From Rickettsiales bacterium (GTDB taxonomy: Bacteria > Pseudomonadota > Alphaproteobacteria > Rickettsiales > JALZUV01), in NCBI GenBank assembly GCA_023301245.1, contig JALZUV010000200.1, forward strand, positions 1-6,944: DNA of 6,944 bases. Reading direction: 5' to 3'. The position numbers were made by a program, and so were the translations under genes. Under the pieces are notes generated by a model. The model did no database searches. It was not told the DNA's origin and worked only from the letters and a program-made list of their open reading frames with translations. This document shows, one piece after another, positions 1 to 6,929 of this stretch (position 1 is its first letter; every line of letters begins with the position of its first letter).

Positions 1-54
1 GCTCGAAAATAGTATGGGATTCCGCGTTTCAGCAAGTGACAGAATTCTAGAGTT

Positions 55-72
55 ATACGAGAGTACTCGTAT
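55..72. other. Perfect hairpin, 7-bp stem
   Basis: ATACGAG and CTCGTAT flank a four-base AGTA loop. No gene end lies nearby that would make it a terminator. Confidence 0.6.
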
Positions 73-151
73 TTCTCGAGGATGTGATCTTGCTTGATTT
101 CAATTGTTTGCCGACGGACAGTGGAGGTTATCCCGGTGTTGGGCTTCGAAA

Positions 152-248
152 CAGCGGTACTCTTAGCAGCGGTACTCTTCACTCACGTGCTTGATGGTCA
201 ACCCGTCGGTTCGTCGCGGTTGAAGTTCTTCACTTACGTGCTTTGATG
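152..248. repeat. Short direct repeats near the left end
   Basis: CAGCGGTACTCTT occurs at 152-164 and 167-179, a 15-bp step. A second pair, CTTCACTCACGTGCTTGATG at 177-196 and a near copy at 228-248 (one substitution, one extra T), is 51 bp apart. In the minus-strand reading frame across 163-438 the second pair gives the repeated peptide KHVSEE. That frame has no ATG, so the repeat is described as DNA rather than protein. Local duplication by replication slippage is the simplest explanation. Confidence 0.75.
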
Positions 249-549
249 ATGCAGCGAAGAAGCGACGAGATGAAGCGTTCACACGTACAGGTGTGGTGGT
301 TCGAAGCGTAGATGCCTTGGGACGTGGTGAAATCCAGCAGACGCCGCAGAAGGACTCGTTGTGGGGTACGGGGATGGTCGCTTGATGAAGCCGCGTATCC
401 CCCCCAGTGCAGTGCGCTAGCACGTAAACGGAGCTCAAAACCTATTGGGGTTCAGACCGTCTGGGGATGACTGTGCTCGACCCAAGTCGTTAGACGAGGA
501 GAGGTGGTCCCAGACGCTGGCCGATGACGGACTTTAGAGGCTAGCGCGC

Positions 550-567
550 AGCTGTCGTTAGACAGCT
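550..567. other. Perfect hairpin, 7-bp stem with GTTA loop
   Basis: AGCTGTC and GACAGCT flank GTTA. The loop and closing bases repeat part of GTCGTTAGAC at 486-495, so the hairpin may have formed from a duplicated segment. It is the most stable short stem-loop I saw in the left flank. Confidence 0.65.
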
Positions 568-1112
568 CGTGCTGCACTGGTGATGTAAGAAGGTAGTATC
601 TCAGTTGATTAGCGGCGCTCTTCGGCCAGGAGAGAATTTATCACGATGAACTGATGAGAGTTCAGGAGCGGGGGGTGAAAAGAAGAGTGGCAGGCCATGC
701 GCGAGCACTCGAGTCCCTCAGCCTCTCACAGCAACTTCAACTACTTGCCAGCTGGCTGTTGCTGCCACGTTTCAAAGCTGTCTACAAATGTCACTTTCAA
801 ATTCCAGAGCGGCACACATACAGTTTGTCGAACCGAGTTCGGTTGAACCGCATTGTACGTCGAAGCGCAACTTCTGGGCTATTCGACTAAAAGATACGCA
901 CGCCACATATACATACTTAGTACTATACACACAATAACAGGATACGGTCATAACGTATTCGTCGGTTCGTCGTAGTACGTTGAACCTGCTGCACAGCGTC
1001 GATCAGATAGATCACACCTCTATCCAATCCCAAATACCGTAGCGGCACAGTCCCGTGGTTTTAGAACCATTCTAGGTTGCACCGCATTTACGTCGACAAT
1101 TTACCTCGCCAC

Positions 1113-1136
1113 GTACCAGCATCATATAGCTGGTAC
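1113..1136. other. Perfect hairpin, 8-bp stem, within the array
   Basis: GTACCAGC and GCTGGTAC flank an eight-base AT-rich loop. It sits between the second and third array units and has no clear counterpart in the others. Confidence 0.65.
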
Positions 1137-1159
1137 AGATCACAAGCATTGCGTGCTCG

Positions 1160-1176
1160 TACGATTCGTCATCGTA
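1160..1176. other. Perfect hairpin, 6-bp stem, within the array
   Basis: TACGAT and ATCGTA flank the five-base loop TCGTC. It lies at the start of the third array unit. Confidence 0.5.
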
Positions 1177-1304
1177 TGATATGTTGAGCGCTACTGCAGA
1201 GCATCGATCCGATAGGCAATACTATTCAGTATGGAGGTCCTACTTCAACACAACCCCTCGATGCGTGCAGTTATGCAATGCGTCTCTACCATTGGGCGGA
1301 ACAA

Positions 1305-1349
1305 TGCACCACTACATAGGTGCAATGTTGTTCGAGCCCTCGTAGGGCT
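1305..1349. other. Two adjacent hairpins, 6-bp stems
   Basis: TGCACC (1305-1310) pairs with GGTGCA (1319-1324) across eight bases. Ten bases later AGCCCT (1335-1340) pairs with AGGGCT (1344-1349) across CGT. A tRNA-like reading was considered because of GTTCGAGCC, but no acceptor or anticodon stem fits. Confidence 0.5.
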
Positions 1350-1573
1350 TACTCGGGTAAATTAAGCACTCACGACGTACGCGTGAAGGATACGACGACA
1401 ACATACTCGTATGATCTATCAAGTCCGCGGCTGCAAAGTATACTGGCGATATCTAACAGTATCGCATAAATGTACCGCCAAAGCAACCCCACGACTCATG
1501 CAGCAGTAGTATTAGGCGATGTGCGACTACCGTAGTGGACTTAGCATTCCTAGAACCCTTACGTGAACTTATA

Positions 1574-1579
1574 TTTATT
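1574..1579 (-). promoter_or_regulatory. Candidate polyadenylation signal AATAAA
   Basis: The minus strand reads AATAAA here, about 120 bases past the stop of the 93-residue frame and about 570 past Gag-Pol, within an AT-rich stretch (1567-1600) that stands out from the roughly 50 percent GC surroundings. It overlaps the edge of a perfect hairpin (1579-1594). Position and orientation suit the 3' end of the element transcript. In LTR elements the signal normally lies in the LTR, so it may mark LTR sequence. AATAAA also arises easily by chance in AT-rich DNA. Confidence 0.35.
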
Positions 1580-1594
1580 AATATACATATATTA
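1579..1594. other. AT-rich perfect palindrome, 7-bp arms
   Basis: TAATATA and TATATTA flank CA. It borders the candidate AATAAA signal on the minus strand, in the most AT-rich part of the window. It could ease strand opening or be chance in low-complexity DNA. Confidence 0.55.
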
Positions 1595-1657
1595 CTAATA
1601 GCGTTCTACTCGGTCGGTTCAACTTTATGTCTACGTCCTCCGATCTATTATTATCAC

Positions 1658-1678
1658 GTAGGTATACATTTTACCTAC
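1658..1678. other. Perfect hairpin, 7-bp stem, just past the 93-residue frame
   Basis: GTAGGTA and TACCTAC flank a seven-base loop. It begins 22 bases downstream of the TGA of the small 3' ORF, so it would lie in that transcript's 3' untranslated region. Confidence 0.6.
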
Positions 1679-1700
1679 CAGGTACATCATATACACGACC

Positions 1701-1982
1701 TCACTTTTTAACGAGAGTGTACTCATTTTCCAAAATGCTAAGCACTGATGCCCGCAGAGCCCCGAGCTGATCTTCAACAATGTGTTGCACTGATTGCTCG
1801 ACGTGTTTCTGCACCACCTGAGCCAACTCTCCCACCAATAGGTCAAACCGCTGTTTGACCGCTTCCTCGACGCGATTGTCGAGGGTCCAGTGGTCTCGCT
1901 CGTCATCGGAAATCGCCAGCTGCGACTCCCTCATGGATTGCGCCAGGAGTTCCCGTCCTAGTTCTTCGTCGCTTTGAGACAT
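1701..1982 (-). CDS. Possible extra 3' ORF of the element, 93 aa, acidic helical protein of unknown function
   Basis: An ATG-started frame lies 169 nt downstream of the Gag-Pol stop on the same strand. The frame is open back to 2123 but holds no earlier ATG, and a TGA sits directly before that point, so the ATG at 1982 (A at -3) is the natural start. The product begins MSQSDEELGRELLAQSM. Its second half (about residues 35-88) has spaced Leu, Val, Ile and Phe among Gln, Glu and His, as in an amphipathic helix or coiled coil; it ends YTLVKK. I see no signal peptide, membrane segment, zinc motif or enzyme motif, and I do not recognise the family. It could be an accessory protein of the retroelement, a captured host fragment, or a chance frame. 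The coherent composition favours a real protein, but only weakly at this length. Confidence 0.45.
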   Translation of the reverse strand: MSQSDEELGRELLAQSMRESQLAISDDERDHWTLDNRVEEAVKQRFDLLVGELAQVVQKHVEQSVQHIVEDQLGALRASVLSILENEYTLVKK

Positions 1983-2149
1983 GATGAAGAGATGTGGTGT
2001 CGAAGGAGGCGCTGATGAGGAAAGGTGATGAATCGGCGAAGGCGTTGATGCTGTAGTGGATCTGTGTAGTCGAGACCAGATCTTGGTCTTGGCGATGCCT
2101 TCGGGTCGTTGAGGTTGCTCCAATCAGCACTTCGTGAAACCGTCACCAT
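1958..2149 (-). CDS. Short frame starting 2 nt after the Gag-Pol stop, 63 aa, doubtful
   Basis: An ATG at 2149-2147 follows the Gag-Pol TAA with only two bases between, in the context AAAATGG (A at -3, G at +4), which is close to an ideal eukaryotic start. The frame codes 63 residues rich in Arg, Ser, Pro and His, beginning MVTVSRSADWSNLNDP, with no motif I recognise. It ends 25 bases inside the start of the 93-residue frame. It could be a small product made by reinitiation, an upstream frame that tunes translation of the next one, or simply chance. Composition does not look like a folded protein. Confidence 0.15.
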   Translation of the reverse strand: MVTVSRSADWSNLNDPKASPRPRSGLDYTDPLQHQRLRRFITFPHQRLLRHHISSSCLKATKN

Positions 2150-2151
2150 TT

Positions 2152-5100
2152 TTAGCGGGAGAACTCCACGATCTGGCGCAGAATTTCTTGGTGTTGGATT
2201 TTGGCGAGGTGCTTGGTTGCGCAGTCAGCCAGCATTGCGGTAGTTGCCACATGGTGGATGGTGATCTTTCCGCTTTTCACCAGCTCGCGTAAGAAAAAAT
2301 AGCGCAATGCAATATGCTTGGTCCTTGACGAGTACGTCGAGTTCCCAGCGAGATGTAATGCTCCGGTGCTGTCACAGTTGATTGGTACGGAATCGAATGA
2401 GGTGAATGTCAGCTCAATCATGAAGTTTGAGAGATACACAGCTTCTTTTGCTCCGTAACTGATTGCCATTAATTCAGTCTCAACTGTTGACTGTGCGGTT
2501 AAGCTCTGAGTTTTTGATCCGAAGCTGATGGGTGCCCCACCGAGGAGAAAGAGGTAGCCGGTGGTAGACTTCCTGTTATCCGGGTTTGCTGCGAACGAAG
2601 CATCGGTGTATCCGTGCATGGCGAATTGTCCTTTCTTGTAGATGATGGCCAGGTCTGGCGACCCTTTTAGATACCGAAGTAAGTGTTTGGCCGCGGTCAT
2701 GTGTATCGTCGATGGCTTGCTGCACGCCCTAGTGAGTTGGTTGACAGCATAGCAGATGTCATAACGCGTGACCTGCGCAAGGTAAAGTACCGAGCCCACG
2801 ATGGCCTGGTAGAGTTTGACGCCCTGAGATCCGAGTAGTTTTTCTTCAGGCTGTTCCTCGGACAGTTCGGGTCCGTATCCTGGTGTGTGGACGGAGTTGC
2901 AGTCAAGCATCCCGTACCGTTCCAGAATGTTATGGACGTAATCCTTTTGGGTAATGGTCAGGGTGCCTTTCTCGTAGTTTCTGGTAACGCTCATCCCGAG
3001 GATGAGGCTAACTTCGCCCATATCTGTCATGGCGAAGCGGTCCATGAGGGCCTTTTTTAAACGCTTGACCACTCCAGGATTGTTTCCACTGATAAGGATG
3101 TCGTCGACGTATAGCGTAAGAATGGCGAACGTGTCATCAGTCCCATGTGTGTAAACGCAGGGGTCCGACGACGTTGGTGTGAACCCAATTCCTAGTAGTG
3201 CTACATCGATGGTGTCGTACCACAGAGCGGGTGATTGGGATAAGCCATACAAACTGCGCTTGAGTTTCATCACCATGGGTTCTCCTGTTTTCATATCGTT
3301 TGTGTCATGTCCAGGTGCCGCCTTGACGAATACATCATCTTGAATCTTACTCTGGAGAAAGGCGACTTGTACGTCGACTTGGTAGACGGGCCAGTCATGC
3401 TGACACGCTATAGCTAGCAGCACTCTCTGGCTGCCTATGCGACATACTGGTGCGAACGTTTTGCCGTAGTCGATGCCGGCTTCTTGAGCGTATCCTTGTA
3501 CCACCAGTCTCGCCTTGAACCGTCCATCTGCCTTCTGCTTAAACACGAACCTTGAACCGATGATTTTCTGCCCCTTGGGCACGCTGGTAATGGGTACCAG
3601 GTCGTATACTTCATGTTCCGTTAGGCTAGACATCTCTTTTTGGATTGCGTTCTGCCAGTCCTTGTGTTGTGGACAACTGATGGCGTCCTTGTAGCTGGTG
3701 GGGATCCAGATTTTCATACTGGTATCTTCCCCCGAGAACCCTGTGTAGTCAGGGCTGCCTGTTGCGTAGGCGAAAGCTGTGGCAGAGGAAGGCTGTTCTT
3801 CATTGTGAGCAAAATCCGATGGCGGTCCTACCGCGAACGCCAGTGACTTCAACTGACGTAGTTGGCGATCATTGAGGACGCTTTCCGTGTTATCTTCATC
3901 GTTTGGGTTACCTCGAGTGGAAGCTCGGGTCGCGCGCAACTCGTGTGATGATGGGGGCGTTGTTCCAGGTGATGCAGTCGGTACAACCCCAGTCATCGTT
4001 GTTTCGGTTGACGGATTCTGACCCCCTTCCAAGGGCTCGCTGGTGGCCGCGTTGTCACGCAGCATGTCCTGGATCTGTCCACGTACCGATGTGGTACCGT
4101 GATCGGGGGTATCTCCCGAATTCCCAAAGATGAACGGGTGAAGGAAGGAGGTGTGATCGATGACGTCGCTGATGTAGGCATCTTGTTCGCTGCGGTCGAT
4201 CTCATAATCCGGTGTGGGCATGATGTACGGTGGGGTTTCCAAAAAACTAACGTTCCGACTCTCCACGATGGTTCCCTTTGACGCGTTGTAAATGCGATAC
4301 GCCCTACTGTTGTGACTAAATCCGCAGAGCTTTCCTTCCCATGCTCTGTCTCCCAGTTTGGGCGTATGCGTCTCGATATGTACGAACGCCCTGGCTCCGA
4401 TTGCACGGAGGATGGACATATCAGCTTCCTTGTTGTACATCTTGAAGTAGGGCGTTGTCCCGCCCAATGCGGCATGCGGTGATCTGTTGCTAATAAACAC
4501 GGCGGTGAAAAACATTTCTCCCCACAGAGTGGGGGGGAAATTTCCGTCTTTGAGCAAGCACCTAGCGATGGTCGCGATCGTACGTCCATCCCTTTCAGAT
4601 ATTCCGATTTGTTGGGGAGTGGCCGTAGCGGCATATTCCATACTGATGCCGGAATCGACGCAGAACTTTTGAAATCCTTGTGAAGTGTACTCCCCGCCCT
4701 TGTCAGCTCGTAAGCGTTGGAGTCGGAGTCCTAGCGGAACGGCGACTGTGTTGTTGCACAGGTGCAATGAGTCAACGGCTTCGGCTTTGGATTTAAGCAG
4801 GAAAATTTCCTTCATTCTAGTGAAGTCATCAGTAAACTTGGCGACGTATAGATATCCCCCTTTCGCCGCCGGGGTGATAGGTCCCATAAGGTCGGTGTAG
4901 ACTAGCTCCATGGGATCCTTTGTTTGGTGGATGGTCTTCTTTGGGTGTGCTTTCTGTTGGCTTTTCCCCAAAGCGCAGGTAGGGCAGCCTGAAATGGTGC
5001 CGGTGTAGTCGATGCCGTTGCCGTCCTTGCGGCGAAGCACGTCCATACTTCGGGGGTTCATGTGCCCCAGCCTCCTGTGCCAGGTGTCTGCGCTGACCTG

Positions 5101-6651
5101 AGCCGTGAGTGACATGGCTGAATCTAATGTACCCGGAGTACCATGCGTTGCCCCGAGACCGACTTGGAATGAGCAGAGACCCACGTCTGCATCCAGTTGC
5201 TGTAGAGGCACCACGATGTTGTTCCTTTTCAGGTGAGGATTTCCTGGCTCAATGACGGTAGATATCCCTCTACTCGCTGCATCAGAGGAGGAGAAGAGAT
5301 GGCGGCCTAGTCCTGAAACGATCACGCTGGGGAAACCTACTTCATGTTTTTTGCCAGTTTTGTCGGTTATGGAGCCAATCAAAATCCCAGTGACGGTCCC
5401 CAGCAGTATGTGCTTGCCGGCTGCTCGTATTTTCTTTGGCGTGCTTAGTACGGTATAGTTCAGCATTTTCTCCTTGAGCTCAGGTATCAGTTGGTCGTCC
5501 ACGAAGTGTTCCGTAGCACCGCTGTCTACCAACATAGTTATTTCATTGTTGTTAGGCAGGAAGGTTCGTTCGTCGGACAACGCCATCCACATGAAGCCTC
5601 CGTCGAAATCAAACTCCTTGTTAAAGTCTGGATGTTCATTCACAGGATCACTGCGCTCAACTTGAGCTATGTGTGATGCTCCTTCTTGTGGGCGTGGCGC
5701 TCCCTGCTGGTAGCAGCCAGCGTCATTGTGGGTGGTAGAATTGTGGATGGAACACCACTTCTTCCCAGCGGCGCCTCCCGGACTAGCCTTGCCTCGTTTA
5801 AAAGGAGGTTTCTTGTTCTTCTTAAGATTTTTGATGAACAAGGCGCATCCCTTCTGATAGTGTCCCGGCTTGTTACAGTGATGGCAGACCACCTGATCGG
5901 GGTCAGGGGTTGGCTCAGCTATCATGGCTGCGCCACGGCCAGCTATCCTGCTTTCTTTGGTGTTGCGTCGCGATAGGTTATCGAGATACAGGTGCCTCAT
6001 GGTACTCTGGATCTGTTCGATGGTAAATAAAGGGTCCCGGTACATCATGAGCTTGATGTCCTTGTATTCTTCTGTGAGGCCTTGAACCATGATGTCCTTG
6101 AATTTCCTGTCCGTTATTGGTTCTCCCATGTTCTCCACTTGGTCGCGAAGGAGGGAGGCCCGGAGAAAATACTCGTCTGGATCTTGCCCTGGCTTCATGG
6201 TCGTGGCCACCAGTTCTGCAGACTTACACCGAATAGCCTCGTCAGTGGCTGTCATGTACTTGGAATGGAGCTCATGCCATGCCTTTTGCCCGTGGCCACG
6301 GGTTCCTGTCGTTCCCTTTCTATGTTTTCGTACCAGGTAAGATGCAGGCTCCTCCGTCACCAGGGATAAGATGGCGAATAGTTCATGGTCAGCTCGATCA
6401 TAAGCAGCCTGTCGTTGGGCGAGGGTAGCCACAGTTGTAGAAAGTAGTGAAGCCATGGCGTTGTCTTCGGACGTGCCTGCGACTGGCCTGATCTGCCCTT
6501 CCATTACATTGTGAATGTCCGGGCGAGATATGCTCAACATGATGCTGGTTTTCTCGTACCAATTCTCGAAGAGCGTGGGATCCTTCCCGCTGAACGGTTT
6601 GAGTCCCCTCGTGGCATTGGCGAGATTGCCGTTATTGTACGATGGGTCCAT
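2152..6651 (-). CDS. Copia-type Gag-Pol polyprotein (Gag, protease, integrase, RT, RNase H)
   Basis: This 1499-residue polyprotein makes the capsid and all enzymes for reverse transcription and integration of the element. The start is the first in-frame ATG (6651), with G at -3 and +4; the frame is open upstream only to a TAG at 6726-6724 and has no earlier ATG. Residues about 15-230 are a copia-type Gag (UBN2-like). A CCHC zinc knuckle follows (C256, C259, H264, C269), then a second Cys/His cluster (C300, H303, H308, C313). The protease has VDSGAT with D376. Integrase shows the HHCC zinc site (H525, H530, C556, C559) and the D587, D650, E686 triad with 35 residues between the last two. The GARAFVH to SRNVSF stretch closes integrase. 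RT spans about 980-1230 with QVDVQVAF (D1093) and YVDD (D1183, D1184). RNase H has TDASF (D1350), VETE (E1391), NCDS (D1427) and RTKHI. No stop or frameshift interrupts it. Gag and Pol are one frame, as in most copia elements, so their ratio must be set by other means. Confidence 0.97.
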   Translation of the reverse strand: MDPSYNNGNLANATRGLKPFSGKDPTLFENWYEKTSIMLSISRPDIHNVMEGQIRPVAGTSEDNAMASLLSTTVATLAQRQAAYDRADHELFAILSLVTEEPASYLVRKHRKGTTGTRGHGQKAWHELHSKYMTATDEAIRCKSAELVATTMKPGQDPDEYFLRASLLRDQVENMGEPITDRKFKDIMVQGLTEEYKDIKLMMYRDPLFTIEQIQSTMRHLYLDNLSRRNTKESRIAGRGAAMIAEPTPDPDQVVCHHCNKPGHYQKGCALFIKNLKKNKKPPFKRGKASPGGAAGKKWCSIHNSTTHNDAGCYQQGAPRPQEGASHIAQVERSDPVNEHPDFNKEFDFDGGFMWMALSDERTFLPNNNEITMLVDSGATEHFVDDQLIPELKEKMLNYTVLSTPKKIRAAGKHILLGTVTGILIGSITDKTGKKHEVGFPSVIVSGLGRHLFSSSDAASRGISTVIEPGNPHLKRNNIVVPLQQLDADVGLCSFQVGLGATHGTPGTLDSAMSLTAQVSADTWHRRLGHMNPRSMDVLRRKDGNGIDYTGTISGCPTCALGKSQQKAHPKKTIHQTKDPMELVYTDLMGPITPAAKGGYLYVAKFTDDFTRMKEIFLLKSKAEAVDSLHLCNNTVAVPLGLRLQRLRADKGGEYTSQGFQKFCVDSGISMEYAATATPQQIGISERDGRTIATIARCLLKDGNFPPTLWGEMFFTAVFISNRSPHAALGGTTPYFKMYNKEADMSILRAIGARAFVHIETHTPKLGDRAWEGKLCGFSHNSRAYRIYNASKGTIVESRNVSFLETPPYIMPTPDYEIDRSEQDAYISDVIDHTSFLHPFIFGNSGDTPDHGTTSVRGQIQDMLRDNAATSEPLEGGQNPSTETTMTGVVPTASPGTTPPSSHELRATRASTRGNPNDEDNTESVLNDRQLRQLKSLAFAVGPPSDFAHNEEQPSSATAFAYATGSPDYTGFSGEDTSMKIWIPTSYKDAISCPQHKDWQNAIQKEMSSLTEHEVYDLVPITSVPKGQKIIGSRFVFKQKADGRFKARLVVQGYAQEAGIDYGKTFAPVCRIGSQRVLLAIACQHDWPVYQVDVQVAFLQSKIQDDVFVKAAPGHDTNDMKTGEPMVMKLKRSLYGLSQSPALWYDTIDVALLGIGFTPTSSDPCVYTHGTDDTFAILTLYVDDILISGNNPGVVKRLKKALMDRFAMTDMGEVSLILGMSVTRNYEKGTLTITQKDYVHNILERYGMLDCNSVHTPGYGPELSEEQPEEKLLGSQGVKLYQAIVGSVLYLAQVTRYDICYAVNQLTRACSKPSTIHMTAAKHLLRYLKGSPDLAIIYKKGQFAMHGYTDASFAANPDNRKSTTGYLFLLGGAPISFGSKTQSLTAQSTVETELMAISYGAKEAVYLSNFMIELTFTSFDSVPINCDSTGALHLAGNSTYSSRTKHIALRYFFLRELVKSGKITIHHVATTAMLADCATKHLAKIQHQEILRQIVEFSR

Positions 6652-6669
6652 CCCGGTCACACCTCGTTG

Positions 6670-6691
6670 TTGAAGTTGAAGTTGAAGTTGA
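6670..6691 (-). repeat. CAACTT hexamer run just upstream of the Gag-Pol start
   Basis: Read on the coding strand, the hexamer CAACTT is repeated three times in a row and is followed by CAACAACGAGG, ending about 20 bases before the start codon. The stretch is poor in G and unlikely to fold. CAA-rich leaders are known translational enhancers in some viral RNAs (the tobacco mosaic virus omega leader is the classic case); a similar role here is only suggested. It may equally be a plain microsatellite. Confidence 0.8.
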
Positions 6692-6785
6692 GCTTTGTGT
6701 AGTTCACTGTCGTTTTCTCGGTCCTATGTTTCTGTTCGTCACCTTTTTGTGGCGTCAGTCTTTGTCCCGATCGTACGTCCGCCCG

Positions 6786-6793
6786 TGACGTGG
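6786..6793 (+). promoter_or_regulatory. TGACGTGG, candidate bZIP site, copy 1
   Basis: The octamer TGACGTGG has the ACGT core bound by bZIP factors and matches the form known for CRE/UPR-type elements. It lies in the 24-bp unit and is repeated identically at 6930-6937. Binding is inferred from the motif alone. Confidence 0.25.
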
Positions 6794-6929
6794 CGTACTA
6801 TTCTATACGGCAACCCGTGGTGTACCGCAATACGTCAGCCCGTGGCGTGGCGTAATTGTTTTCGGTCCTATGTTTCTGTTCGTCACCTTTTTGTGTCGTC
6901 AGTCTTTGTCCCGATCGTACGTCCGCCCG

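Larger units (their letters stand above)
1..739. other. Left flank without a convincing gene
   Basis: No ATG-started frame of useful length with protein-like composition was found. The longest open stretch (minus strand, 438-163, 91 codons) begins at TTG and shows only the KHVSEE repeat. The stretch holds two strong hairpins (55-72 and 550-567), the short direct repeats near 152-248, and GTCGTTAGAC at both 486-495 and 554-563. CGTCGGTTCGTCG at 204-216 recurs exactly at 960-972, hinting that this flank belongs with the array to its right. Whether it is host DNA or part of the element cannot be settled here. Confidence 0.5.
740..1570. repeat. Degenerate tandem array, about four units with 205-260 bp spacing
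   Basis: The clearest pair is AGCGGCAC at 808-815 and 1041-1048, each followed at equal distance by GAACC, GGTTG, ACCGCATT and ACGTCGA (ending 863 and 1096), an offset of 233. TACCGTAGCGG at 1035-1045 recurs as TACCGTAGTGG at 1528-1538, about two periods on, followed by TAGAACC and TACGTGAAC. AGCGTCGATC at 995-1004 recurs as AGCATCGATC at 1200-1209, and CGTATGAT at 1173-1180 recurs at 1408-1415, an offset of 235. Approximate units are 740-890, 945-1110, 1150-1345 and 1395-1570. The units are well diverged, so this is an old array. No ORF explains it. It could be satellite-like host DNA, LTR sequence, or a noncoding tail of the element. Confidence 0.6.

Noticed and set aside
163..438. A 91-codon minus-strand frame with a repeated KHVSEE peptide
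   Set aside because: It has no ATG (first codon TTG), and the peptide repeat is explained by the 51-bp DNA repeat. It could be an exon only if splice sites were shown.
654..890. A 78-residue plus-strand ATG frame
   Set aside because: No motif, basic random-like composition, and its 3' half runs through the degenerate repeat array.
1290..1360. tRNA-like segment with GTTCGAGCC and paired arms
   Set aside because: The stems do not arrange into acceptor, D, anticodon and T arms; they are two simple hairpins.
1..1700. CRISPR-like array
   Set aside because: The repeats are diverged, long and irregularly spaced, with no constant direct repeat and no cas genes, in an evidently eukaryotic context.
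3993..4634. A 213-residue ATG-started frame overlapping the integrase C-terminal part of Gag-Pol in another minus-strand frame
   Set aside because: It lies wholly within the conserved Gag-Pol frame, has no recognisable motif and an Arg/Ser/Pro-rich composition typical of an out-of-frame reading.
6082..6369. Plus-strand frames antisense to Gag, and others antisense along the polyprotein
   Set aside because: They are mirror readings of a strongly supported coding strand and show no independent protein features.
6652..6660. GTG three codons upstream as the Gag-Pol start
   Set aside because: A eukaryotic element should use the ATG at 6651, which has a good context; the GTG adds only three residues.
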